Source of the DNA: Fulverythrobacter ferritrahens
GTDB taxonomy: Bacteria; Pseudomonadota; Alphaproteobacteria; Sphingomonadales; Sphingomonadaceae
Reading direction: 5' to 3'
DNA length: 64,000 bases
Assembly (NCBI RefSeq): GCF_020539485.1
Contig: NZ_JACDXU010000002.1
Coordinates: 372,001-436,000, forward strand
In this document: positions 40,235-47,923 of the stretch, piece by piece
How the letters are laid out: each line of letters begins with the position of its first letter
How positions within the stretch are numbered: the first letter of the stretch is position 1
The notes under the pieces: model-generated
What the model was told of the DNA's origin: nothing
The model's database searches: none
Seen by the model: only the letters and a program-made list of their open reading frames with translations
Made by a program: the position numbers and the translations under genes

Positions 40235-40924
40235 TCAACGGCGGAACGTGTCCGGGATCCAGGTGCCGCTTTCAATATTGCAATTGCCCTGCAACTGATC
40301 GGCAAGTCTGGCCAGTTCGGCGAACTGGAACGTATCGTCAAACACCAGGCCGTAATTGGCGCCCTTGCGCCAGCGCACCCGCGCCTGGATCACGGGCAGA
40401 TTATCGGCCTCCAGCCGCAGCTTCTGGTCAATCGCCATATAGAGCGGGGATTCGATCTGCGCGCCTTGCTGCGAGATATTGTGAATCACCACACCCGCCG
40501 TGCGGCCATGGCAGGAAATCAGCGCGGGAAGTTGCAGCTTCAGCCGCACCGGGCGCTTGGGATAGCGGCTTTTGTTATGCAGCAGCCGGTCAATATCGAC
40601 CGGAACCGGGAAGCGGAAACCGGCAGCGCCTTCCTTTTCCCAGACCCGTTCGATCGGATGCTGATCCCCATTGGGCAGTTCCAGCGTCAGCTGGACGCCC
40701 TGCGGCAGCGGATGGAAAGTGCGGATGCTGACCCCGGTGGAGGACGCATCGCGGACGATGCAGAGATATTCCCCCGTAGCGCAGATGAGCTTGGCTGTGC
40801 GGATGAGCAGAGTGAAGCGCGGTGCAATGCGCTGCTCACTGCCGTCTTCCGGCAATGAGCTGGCTTTCTGGCCTTCTCCCTGCCCGCCCGGCGTATGCAC
40901 AACCTCAGTCATAGCGTCTCTCAT
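40235..40924 (-). CDS. Tandem PilZ-domain protein
   Basis: 229-residue protein with two PilZ domains, likely cyclic-di-GMP receptors. The first has RxxxR at Arg32-Arg36 and DxSxxG at Asp59-Gly64; the second has RxxxR at Arg120-Arg124 and NxSxxG at Asn149-Gly154. Both binding signatures look intact, so the protein may bind ligand at each domain. A disordered N-terminus precedes domain 1. A second ATG four codons in is an alternative start. Output unknown; it is monocistronic and converges on msrB. Confidence 0.88.
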   Translation of the reverse strand: MRDAMTEVVHTPGGQGEGQKASSLPEDGSEQRIAPRFTLLIRTAKLICATGEYLCIVRDASSTGVSIRTFHPLPQGVQLTLELPNGDQHPIERVWEKEGAAGFRFPVPVDIDRLLHNKSRYPKRPVRLKLQLPALISCHGRTAGVVIHNISQQGAQIESPLYMAIDQKLRLEADNLPVIQARVRWRKGANYGLVFDDTFQFAELARLADQLQGNCNIESGTWIPDTFRR

Positions 40925-41102
40925 CTGGGTCGGGACAAGCCCCCGATTACAGTCCCGCGCACGGGCTGCATGGGCCGAGGGAATAGAATGCCTAACCCCC
41001 GCACATGTTGCCTATCGTGCTCAATCTATCGAAAAAAAGCTAACATTCCCTGACTTCGAAACGTGAATAAAGTGTGTGGTGAACCCACGCGGTAAACATC
41101 AA

Positions 41103-41187
41103 TGGTGCGGGCGGTGGGACTTGAACCCACACGGGCAATGCCCAGGGGATTTTAAGTCCCCGGCGTCTACCATTCCGCCACGCCCGC
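41103..41187 (-). tRNA. tRNA-Leu (anticodon UAA)
   Basis: 85-base tRNA including the encoded CCA at 41103-41105. The acceptor stem pairs GCGGGCG with CGCCCGC (41181-41187 and 41107-41113). The anticodon loop is CTTAAAA on a 5-bp GGGGA/TCCCC stem, giving UAA. A variable arm (TGGGCATTGCCCG) of the class II type supports leucine. The T arm contains GGTTCAAGTCC. No integrase or attachment-like duplication flanks it. Confidence 0.96.
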
Positions 41188-41488
41188 ACACTTGATGACG
41201 GCCACCGCAGGTGCAGTTACCGAATCAGGGTAAGCTCTTGCCAAATAACGGCTTTTCGTTCGATGTGCGAGAACTTTGCCACGCACTTTCACCCTTTGCC
41301 ACGCCCCGTTTCAGGACAGGTCGGCGCCAGTCTAGCGAGCGAATGGATTGGTTACCACAGCCGCGTAACCTTTCGGGCAAGGAAGTCCGCGGCGTTAGCC
41401 TTTCGCTTTGCCCAATGGCGCTGCGCCCTTCTGCCAAGCCCGGACAAGTGTTCCTCCGGCCGCAAGAGATTAACCATTAGCCACGCGG
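41188..41488. other. Intergenic region upstream of tRNA-Leu
   Basis: About 300 bases between the leftward tRNA and the leftward MetE-like gene. I see no supported gene; short open frames across both strands lack recognisable features. It should contain the tRNA promoter but I could not place a convincing -35/-10 pair. Confidence 0.3.
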
Positions 41489-42607
41489 TCAGCGGCAGCG
41501 CTTCGCCGCAATCTCCGCGCCCTGGACCAGCGCCGCAAGCTTCGCCCACACCACTTCAGGGTCAAGATTGCCGCTGCCCGCATGAACCGAAAAGCCGCAA
41601 TCCACGCCCGCCATTATACGTTCGGCACCTAACTGATCCGCATAGCGGATAATGCGCTGGGCGATCAGTTCGGGATGTTCGATATAGCTGCTCTGAGGCT
41701 CGATCATGCCGGGGCACAGCACCTTGTCTTCCGGCAGTTCGTTCTCCTCGAACCATGCGAATTCATGCGCATGGCGGGGGTTCGCTCCTTCCAGCAGCAC
41801 GGTTTGCGGCTTGGCCTGCCAGACGATGTCGGCAATCTCGCCCAAAGGCACATCGCAATGGTGCGGGCCGGGATAATTGCCCCAGCACAGATGCATGCGC
41901 ATTTTCTCCGCCGGAATATTGCGGACGGCGTGGTTCAGCGCCTCCACATTCATCGCCAGCTTCTTGCGGAATTCCCCCAGCGAAAGATGCGTGAACTGCA
42001 CGTGGCGGCCCATGGCCATGTCGGGGCAATCAAGCTGGAGCGTAATCCCCGCATTGGCGATCGTCTCATATTCGTGGCGCAGGGCGTCCGCGATGGCGAA
42101 GACATATTCTTCGTCATCCTTGTAGAAGCGATTGGGGAAGAACAGGGCCGTGACGCCCGGCGATGCGGCGGACATGAAAGTCTCTTGCCCATCCGCCAGC
42201 CGGTTCAGCCGCTCGGCATCGATCCGGGGCGCTTCCATATCCTTGACTGTGATCGCAGAAGTGCAGGCCGGTGCAGACCGCCGCGCTCGCCCGGCATCGC
42301 CGAATACGCGGGCCTTGGCTCCGGGAAATTCTTCCAGATCCTGGAATTCATAGCTGCCCGCCTCGCCATCGAAGCCGGTCAGCCGATGCTTGATATAAGT
42401 GGCATAGCTGGGCTTCGACATTTCGCCATCGCCCACGATCGAGATACCGGCCTGCGCCTGCCGTGCGAGGACATAGGCCGTGGCTTCCTCCACGGCAGCG
42501 TCAAACTCCGCTTCGCTTACCGTCTGCCCGCCTTCCCGCGCGAAGACGAACGCGAGCAGGTTTTCCGGGCGGGGCAGGCTGCCCGTATGCGTCGTCCTGA
42601 AAGTCAT
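41489..42607 (-). CDS. Cobalamin-independent methionine synthase-like protein (MetE C-terminal type)
   Basis: 372-residue protein resembling only the catalytic (C-terminal) half of MetE. Zinc ligands expected for the thiol-activating site are present: His239 and Cys241 (HLCWG), Glu273 and Cys337 (GVDCGF). The N-terminal folate-binding half of canonical MetE is absent. It could be a methionine synthase of the short class, or an alkyl transferase acting on another thiol acceptor, as in epoxyalkane:CoM transferase relatives. Its location in a cluster with VOC, CoA-transferase and lyase genes, rather than met genes, favours a role in a degradation route. The gap to the VOC gene is only 37 bases. 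Confidence 0.85.
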   Translation of the reverse strand: MTFRTTHTGSLPRPENLLAFVFAREGGQTVSEAEFDAAVEEATAYVLARQAQAGISIVGDGEMSKPSYATYIKHRLTGFDGEAGSYEFQDLEEFPGAKARVFGDAGRARRSAPACTSAITVKDMEAPRIDAERLNRLADGQETFMSAASPGVTALFFPNRFYKDDEEYVFAIADALRHEYETIANAGITLQLDCPDMAMGRHVQFTHLSLGEFRKKLAMNVEALNHAVRNIPAEKMRMHLCWGNYPGPHHCDVPLGEIADIVWQAKPQTVLLEGANPRHAHEFAWFEENELPEDKVLCPGMIEPQSSYIEHPELIAQRIIRYADQLGAERIMAGVDCGFSVHAGSGNLDPEVVWAKLAALVQGAEIAAKRCR

Positions 42608-42644
42608 GAAAGCCCTTCACGCAGGGGGCAAAGGGTCGCCACGC

Positions 42645-43190
42645 TCAAACCGTCTCCTCATGACGGAACAAATTGTTGTTGGTGTGATCGCCCGCCAGCC
42701 AGCGCTTCAGCTCCGCATGGGCACGGGCGCGCCGGCCTGCGGCGCCATCGGCTGCGCGCGGATCGTCACAGGTGAATTCCACGATCATGCCGTTGGGATC
42801 GGTGACATAGACCGAACGGCAATAACCATGTTCCAGCGTATAGGTGGCGGGCGGCTGGATGTCGGCTTTGGCGATGCGCCCTTCGATTTCGGCCTGCGTT
42901 TCCTTGTCCACGTTCAGCGCGATGTGGATGAAGGGTGATGCGGGAATTTCCGGCCCGAACTGCGCCTGATCGTCCGGATCGGCAAACTGGAAAAATGCCA
43001 GGCTGCTGCCGTCCGCGAGGTCGAAGAAGACGTGGCAATAGGTCCGGTCCTTGCCGAACAGGAAATCCGTTTCGCACCAGGTGGCCGAAAGCGGCAGGCC
43101 GATCACGTCTTCGTAAAAGGCGCGGGTCGCTTCCAGATCCTTGGTGACATAGGCCGTATGGTGCAGCCGGCTCGGCAGTCTGCTCATCAT
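42645..43190 (-). CDS. VOC (glyoxalase/extradiol dioxygenase-like) protein
   Basis: 181-residue vicinal-oxygen-chelate protein with the paired beta-alpha-beta-beta-beta repeats: HHTAYVTKDLEATRAFYEDVIGL then HIALNV and YVTDPNGMIVEF. Metal ligands could come from the N-terminal His pair, the His in the HVFF and FIHIA segments and the Glu in VEF. It might be a dioxygenase, an isomerase or a lyase; the sequence does not say which. It sits in the MetE-like/VOC/CoA-transferase run on the minus strand. Confidence 0.85.
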   Translation of the reverse strand: MMSRLPSRLHHTAYVTKDLEATRAFYEDVIGLPLSATWCETDFLFGKDRTYCHVFFDLADGSSLAFFQFADPDDQAQFGPEIPASPFIHIALNVDKETQAEIEGRIAKADIQPPATYTLEHGYCRSVYVTDPNGMIVEFTCDDPRAADGAAGRRARAHAELKRWLAGDHTNNNLFRHEETV

Positions 43191-43272
43191 CGCTCTCCCT
43201 TGCGCCGAGTCCTGTCAGGCACGGCTTTGGGAAGGGAGCATATCAGAGCTTTTGCCTTGCGCAATTCGTTGA

Positions 43273-44403
43273 TTAACCGGGCCTGCGACCAAGAATTTCC
43301 TCATTATGCTGGCCCAGCACCGGCGGGGCGACCACCTCTTCCTGCTTCTCCCCATCGAAGCGCAGGGGAGAACGGATCGTGCGAAAGGTGCCATGGGGCC
43401 CTTCGGTTTCCAGCACGATCTGGTGATGCCGGGCCAGTTCTCCATCGACCACTTCCTGCGAAGTGAAGACAGGCGAATGCGGCACTTCCAGTTCCGTCAG
43501 CCGGTCCGCCCAATAGGCGCGGGGCTGCTGCTTGAAGATCGGTGCGAGGCAGGCAATCACCTTGTCGTAATTGGCGATGCGGGCATTGCGATCCGCGAAT
43601 TCGGGGCGCTGGAGCATGTCGGGCTGTCCGGCTGCCTCGGCCAGATTCTCCCAGAACTTGGGCGGCGATGACATATGCAGCGCCAGCCACCCGCCATCGG
43701 CGCATTCGAAGACATAGCTCTGCGATACATGCGGACGGGAATAAGGCCCCATCACTTCGCCCATCGAGAGCAGATGCGTGAAATCGTCCAGGTTGAAGTG
43801 ACACATCGCCTCGAACATGCTGGTTTCGACGAGACGGCCCTTGCCGGTCTTCTCCCGCTCATAGAGCGCCGCCACCACGCCATGGGCGGCATAGAAGCCG
43901 GTCAGCGCATCGGCCAGCGCCGGGCCGACCACGCGGGGATGTTCGGGGTTCACCAGCAGCCGTAAAAAGCCGGAGGATGCCTGCGCCACCGTGTCGAAGG
44001 CCGGCCGGTCGCGATGCGGGCCGTCCGAACCGAAGCCGGTGATCAATGCATAGACAAGGCGGGGATTGATCGCCTGCAACCGCTGTGCATCCACGCCCAG
44101 CCGCTCCGCGACGCCGGGGCGGAAGTTCTGGATGAACACATCCGCGCCCTTCACCAACTCGTCCAAAGCGGCGAGGTCTTGCGCCTGCTTGGTGTTCAGC
44201 TCGATGGATTTCTTGTTGCGGTTATAGGTCTGGTAATGCGGCGAATAGAGTCCGCCCTTGAAGGCGCGGAACGGGTCGCCAACCTCCGGCATTTCCACCT
44301 TGATCACTTCCGCACCCAGATCCGCCAGCAGCGAACCGGCCTGCGGCCCGGTGATGAAGGTTCCCATATCCAGCACGCGAATGCCTTCCAGCGGCTTTGC
44401 CAT
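43273..44403 (-). CDS. Type III (CaiB/BaiF) CoA-transferase
   Basis: Moves CoA from a donor acyl-CoA to an organic acid. The 376-residue chain matches the family size, with the N-terminal GIRVLDMGTFITGP, the NRNKKSIELN stretch, IQNFRPGV and the catalytic-type Asp137 in RPAFDTVAQASSG. The acid activated is not known. It diverges by 67 bases from the citryl-CoA-lyase-like gene, which could use its product, and is followed by the VOC gene after about 80 bases. This is the strongest clue that the cluster activates a carboxylic acid as a CoA thioester before cleaving it. Confidence 0.94.
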   Translation of the reverse strand: MAKPLEGIRVLDMGTFITGPQAGSLLADLGAEVIKVEMPEVGDPFRAFKGGLYSPHYQTYNRNKKSIELNTKQAQDLAALDELVKGADVFIQNFRPGVAERLGVDAQRLQAINPRLVYALITGFGSDGPHRDRPAFDTVAQASSGFLRLLVNPEHPRVVGPALADALTGFYAAHGVVAALYEREKTGKGRLVETSMFEAMCHFNLDDFTHLLSMGEVMGPYSRPHVSQSYVFECADGGWLALHMSSPPKFWENLAEAAGQPDMLQRPEFADRNARIANYDKVIACLAPIFKQQPRAYWADRLTELEVPHSPVFTSQEVVDGELARHHQIVLETEGPHGTFRTIRSPLRFDGEKQEEVVAPPVLGQHNEEILGRRPG

Positions 44404-44470
44404 TGTGCACCTCTCCCAAACTTGACGCAGCTATAGGCAGCGGCGGATAGCGCCAGCAAGGAGAGAGACT

Positions 44471-45265
44471 ATGCGCATCGGCAAACAGGATGCCCCCTTC
44501 ACTGCCATCTGCACCTCCGATGCTGACAGCATCACCGTGCGCGGCAAGGATCTGGTGGCGGAGATCATCGGCAAGACGGACTTCACCAGCTATTTCTGGT
44601 TCCTGGTAACGGGTGTGGAGCCGAATGAGGACCAGCTGTTCTTCGCCAATGCCGTGCTCTGCGCGCTGGCTGAACATGGCCTGGTGCCCAGCGTAGTCGC
44701 CGCGCGCATGACCTATGCCGCCGCGCCCGAGGCGTTGCAGGGCGCGGTTGCCGCCGGACTGCTCGGCTGCGGATCGGTCGTGCTGGGCAGCGCGGAAGTG
44801 GCGGGGCGCTTCTACGCCGATTGCGTGGCGGACTGGCGGGAAAGCGGAGACGACATCAACGCCGTGGCCGTCCGCAACATCACTCGCCTGCGCCAGACGA
44901 CCAAGGCCATCCCCGGTTTCGGCCATCCCCAGCATTCCGAGGGCGATCCGCGCGCCAATCTGCTGCTCGACCTCGCCGACCAGCGCGGCGTGTCCGGCGA
45001 TCACGTCGCCATGATGCGCGCCTTGCAGGCGGCCTTGCCGGAAACCATCGGCCGCAGCCTGCCGGTGAACGTCAACGGCCCGATCCCGGCGATCATGCTG
45101 GATGTCGGATTTCCGCTCGCCGCGCTCAAGGGCATTGGCCTGCTCTGCCGCACGGCGGGGCTGATCGGCCACCTGACCGAAGAGGCGGAGCGGCCAATCG
45201 GCTTCATCCTCTCCGGCAAGGCGGCAGAGGCAATCGAATATGACGGTCCCGGAGGCGGAGTCTGA
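44471..45265 (+). CDS. Citryl-CoA lyase/citrate synthase-like protein
   Basis: 264-residue protein matching the short citrate-synthase-superfamily lyases related to the C-terminal part of ATP-citrate lyase. Two catalytic histidines have candidates: His69 (LAEHGLVP) and His152 (GFGHP). At the position of the catalytic Asp (NVDG in ATP-citrate lyase) this protein has NVNG, with Asn202. It therefore may be altered in chemistry, inactive, or belong to a family that normally has Asn. A role in cleaving a CoA thioester such as citryl-CoA or a citramalyl-like compound is inferred. It diverges from the CoA-transferase gene. Confidence 0.82.
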   Translation: MRIGKQDAPFTAICTSDADSITVRGKDLVAEIIGKTDFTSYFWFLVTGVEPNEDQLFFANAVLCALAEHGLVPSVVAARMTYAAAPEALQGAVAAGLLGCGSVVLGSAEVAGRFYADCVADWRESGDDINAVAVRNITRLRQTTKAIPGFGHPQHSEGDPRANLLLDLADQRGVSGDHVAMMRALQAALPETIGRSLPVNVNGPIPAIMLDVGFPLAALKGIGLLCRTAGLIGHLTEEAERPIGFILSGKAAEAIEYDGPGGGV

Positions 45266-45286
45266 GGAGGCGCCTGGGCTCAGGGC

Positions 45287-45649
45287 CTAAAGCAGGGCTT
45301 TAACCGCCTGCATGAAGGGTCCGATGGAAACAGGCTTGGCCAGATAGCCTTCCGCCCCCGCATCGCGGATGCGCTCCTCGTCGCCCTTGCCGGCATAGGC
45401 GGTAACGGCCAGCACGGGGATGCCGCGCAGGCTGGCGTCCGATTTCAGCCCCGCGATCAGGTCCAGCCCCGAAACATTGGGCAGCTGGATGTCCATGATC
45501 ACCAGATTCGGCACGAATTCGCGCGCCTTGCCGATCGCTTCCAGCCCGTCGGCCACAGGTTCCACCGCAAAGCCGTTGGCGCGTAAAACGTCGCAAAACA
45601 GCTTCCGGTTGAGATCGTTGTCCTCGACAATGAGGATTCTCTTTGCCAC
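45287..45649 (-). CDS. divK: Single-domain response regulator, DivK-like
   Basis: 120-residue receiver-only protein with the full phosphotransfer set: acidic pair Glu9/Asp10, phosphoacceptor Asp53 (MDIQLP), Thr83 and Lys105 (AKPVS). Size and sequence match DivK, which relays cell-cycle signals to CtrA control in alphaproteobacteria. The start is the GTG at 45649 (VAKRILIVED); an upstream in-frame ATG would add an unstructured extension. It diverges from the DUF3572 gene, an arrangement seen around divK in other alphaproteobacteria. The DivK assignment rests on that context as well as similarity. Confidence 0.88.
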   Translation of the reverse strand: MAKRILIVEDNDLNRKLFCDVLRANGFAVEPVADGLEAIGKAREFVPNLVIMDIQLPNVSGLDLIAGLKSDASLRGIPVLAVTAYAGKGDEERIRDAGAEGYLAKPVSIGPFMQAVKALL

Positions 45650-45709
45650 TGCCCCAGTTCCCTCGGGGCTATTCCCCGTCAAACCTGTTTCTAGGGGCCC
45701 GGCAAGGCG

Positions 45710-45997
45710 GTGACAATTCCCGGTTCGAGCGAATCCCCCACCGAGGCCGAAAGTGCCGAAGCGCTGGCGCTGAATGCGCTGGTCTGGCTATTGTCGGATG
45801 AGAGCCGGGCGGATCGCCTCCTTGCATTGACGGGCCTCACACCCGACATCCTGCGTGCGGGACTGGGTGATTCCGCCGTGCTGGGCGCGGTGCTGGATTT
45901 CCTCGCCGCGCATGAACCCGATCTGGTCGCCGCTGCCGATGCGCTGGGGACCGAACCGCAAAAGCTGGCCAATGCCGCAAGGAGCCTGACCCGATGA
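45710..45997 (+). CDS. DUF3572 family protein
   Basis: 95-residue helical protein of the DUF3572 family, started by the GTG at 45710 with an AAGG upstream. Typical segments are ALNALVWLLSDESRADRLLALTGL and AVLDFLAAHEPDLVAAADALG. Function is unknown. It overlaps the following HAD gene by ATGA (45994-45997) and diverges from divK; the operon continues into HAD, RidA and GDPD genes. Confidence 0.85.
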   Translation: MTIPGSSESPTEAESAEALALNALVWLLSDESRADRLLALTGLTPDILRAGLGDSAVLGAVLDFLAAHEPDLVAAADALGTEPQKLANAARSLTR

Positions 45998-46620
45998 GCC
46001 GCCGCCCCCTGATCGTCACCGATTGCGACGAGGTGCTGCTGCACATGGCCGCCCATTTCCGCGATTTCGTGGATGAGCAGCATGGCGTGGAGTTCGCCTT
46101 GAACGGGCACAGCTTCTTCAATTCCATGCGCCGCCGCGAAACGGGCGAAGTGCTGACCGAGGAAGAAATGTGGGTTCTGCTGAACCTGTTCTTCGATACG
46201 GAGATGCACCGCCAGAACCCTATCGCCGGGGCCGTGGAATCCATCAACACGCTGGCGGAAAAGGCCGATGTGGTGGTGCTGACCAATCTCAAGGACCACC
46301 GGATGCAGACCCGCGCCACGCAGCTTGCCGGGCATGGCATCAATGCGCGCGTCTATACCAATCAGGGGCCCAAAGGCCCGGCGCTGAAGGCGATCCTGAA
46401 CGAGCTGGGGGCGGAGCGCGCCTTCTTCATTGACGATATCGCCCATCACCATGGTTCGGTGGCGGAAGAGGCGGGCCATGTCACGCGTCTGCATTTCGTG
46501 GGCGAACCGCTGATGGCCCCTTATGTACCCTGCGCCTTCACGGCGGGGCAGGCCCATGCCCGGATCGACACCTGGGAAGAGGCGCTGCCCTGGCTGCTCG
46601 AACGGCTGGAAGATAATTGA
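45994..46620 (+). CDS. HAD-superfamily hydrolase
   Basis: 208-residue phosphatase-like protein with the HAD nucleophile motif TDCDEVLL (Asp10, general acid Asp12), a motif II region VVVLTN, and the motif IV-like pair in FFIDDIAHH. A cap-like insertion lies between. Natural substrate unknown. Start overlaps the DUF3572 stop. Followed 10 bases later by the RidA gene, so it belongs to the same operon. Confidence 0.85.
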   Translation: MSRRPLIVTDCDEVLLHMAAHFRDFVDEQHGVEFALNGHSFFNSMRRRETGEVLTEEEMWVLLNLFFDTEMHRQNPIAGAVESINTLAEKADVVVLTNLKDHRMQTRATQLAGHGINARVYTNQGPKGPALKAILNELGAERAFFIDDIAHHHGSVAEEAGHVTRLHFVGEPLMAPYVPCAFTAGQAHARIDTWEEALPWLLERLEDN

Positions 46621-46630
46621 GGATCAGACA

Positions 46631-47089
46631 ATGAGCATCGAAGCGAAACTGGCCGAACTCGGCATCACCCTGCCCGAACCGGCCGCCCCGGTTGCGGCCT
46701 ATGTGCCTGTAGTTGTGGCGGGCGGCCTTGCCCATGTTTCGGGGCAACTGCCCTTTGTGGACGGCAAGCTCGTTACCGGCCGTCTGGGCGAGGATGTCAG
46801 CACGGAAGACGGCACTGCCGCCGCCCGCGCCTGCGGCCTGATGCTGCTGGCTCAGGTCAAGGCCGCGCTCGGCTCGCTCGACAAGGTGGAGCGCGTGGTG
46901 AAGCTCGGCGCCTTCGTCAATTCCGCGGGCAGCTTCACCGATCAGCCCAAGGTCGCCAATGGCGCTTCGGAACTGATGGTGGAAGTATTCGGCGATGCCG
47001 GTCGCCATGCCCGTAGCGCCGTGGGCGTTCCCGTCCTGCCGCTGGGCGCGGCGGTGGAAGTGGACGCCATCTTCGCCATCAAGGGATGA
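46631..47089 (+). CDS. RidA/YjgF-like protein
   Basis: 152-residue protein matching the longer YjgF-like subgroup (about 150 residues, not the 125-130 of canonical RidA), with VSGQLPF and SVGVPVLPLGAAVEVD-like segments (RSAVGVPVLPLGAAVEV). Canonical RidA deaminates reactive enamines and imines; the catalytic Arg of RidA could not be located with confidence here, so activity is unproven. It follows the HAD gene and overlaps the GDPD start by ATGA. Confidence 0.83.
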   Translation: MSIEAKLAELGITLPEPAAPVAAYVPVVVAGGLAHVSGQLPFVDGKLVTGRLGEDVSTEDGTAAARACGLMLLAQVKAALGSLDKVERVVKLGAFVNSAGSFTDQPKVANGASELMVEVFGDAGRHARSAVGVPVLPLGAAVEVDAIFAIKG

Positions 47090-47850
47090 TTGCCGCGCTG
47101 CTCGACCGGCTGTTTGCCCCCGCGCCCGATGCGGCGCGGGTCGCATGGCTGGGGCAGCATGATTACGCCCATCGCGGGCTGCACGGGCCGGGCGTGCCCG
47201 AAAACTCGCTCTCCGCCTTTGCCGGGGCGATTGCGCGCGGCATGGGCATCGAATGCGATATCCAGCGCAGCGGCGATGGGCAGGCAATGGTGTTCCACGA
47301 TTGGGAACTGGACCGGCTGACCGGGGAAAGCGGCCCTGTGGCGGATCGCCCGGCACAGGCGCTGGGGCAGATTCCGCTCAGCGGCGGGAAGGGTGACCAT
47401 ATCCCGACCTTGCGCGAGGTACTGGCCAAGGTGGCCGGGCGCGCGCCTCTGTTGATCGAGATAAAGTCGAAGCGCGGCTATCACGTCGCGGCCAGTTGCC
47501 TTGCCGTGCGGCGGGAACTGGAAGGCTATCGCGGCCCCCATGCAGTGATGAGCTTCGATCCGCGCGTCAGCCGCTGGTTTGCCGCCCACAGCCCCCGCAC
47601 CTTGCGCGGGCTGGTGATGACCGAGGAAGACGATCGCAGGATCGTGGGCTGGGCCCGGCGGCATTTGTGGCTGTGGACCGCGAAGCCCGATTTCCTGGCC
47701 TATGACATACGCGACCTGCCGAGCCGCTTCGCCGCCGCCCAGCGCAGGCGTGGCCTGCCGGTGACAAGCTGGACCGTGCGCACCCCCGAATTGCGCCAAC
47801 GCGCTGCGCTGCACGCCGATGCCCCGATTGCGGAGGGGGATGGGGTTTAA
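47086..47850 (+). CDS. Glycerophosphodiester phosphodiesterase family protein
   Basis: 254-residue TIM-barrel phosphodiesterase. GDPD signatures are present: AHRGLHG near residue 28, ENSLSAFAGAIARG, IECDIQRSGDG with the Glu/Asp pair, VFHDWELDRLTG, and PLLIEIKSKRG. No signal peptide is evident, so it is probably cytoplasmic. Overlaps the RidA gene by four bases and ends the five-gene run that starts at the DUF3572 gene. Confidence 0.92.
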   Translation: MIAALLDRLFAPAPDAARVAWLGQHDYAHRGLHGPGVPENSLSAFAGAIARGMGIECDIQRSGDGQAMVFHDWELDRLTGESGPVADRPAQALGQIPLSGGKGDHIPTLREVLAKVAGRAPLLIEIKSKRGYHVAASCLAVRRELEGYRGPHAVMSFDPRVSRWFAAHSPRTLRGLVMTEEDDRRIVGWARRHLWLWTAKPDFLAYDIRDLPSRFAAAQRRRGLPVTSWTVRTPELRQRAALHADAPIAEGDGV

Positions 47851-47923
47851 GGGCGGCTGACCGTTCAATCCCCGCCTCAAGGGCAATCGACAGCCGGGAC
47901 GACCTTTGGCTAAGGTGCCTTCC

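Noticed and set aside
41103-41187. tRNA-Leu as an integration site
   Set aside because: No integrase and no repeated tRNA end in the flanks.
42608-42644. Cobalamin riboswitch before the MetE-like gene
   Set aside because: Only 37 bases separate it from the VOC gene, far too short for the aptamer.
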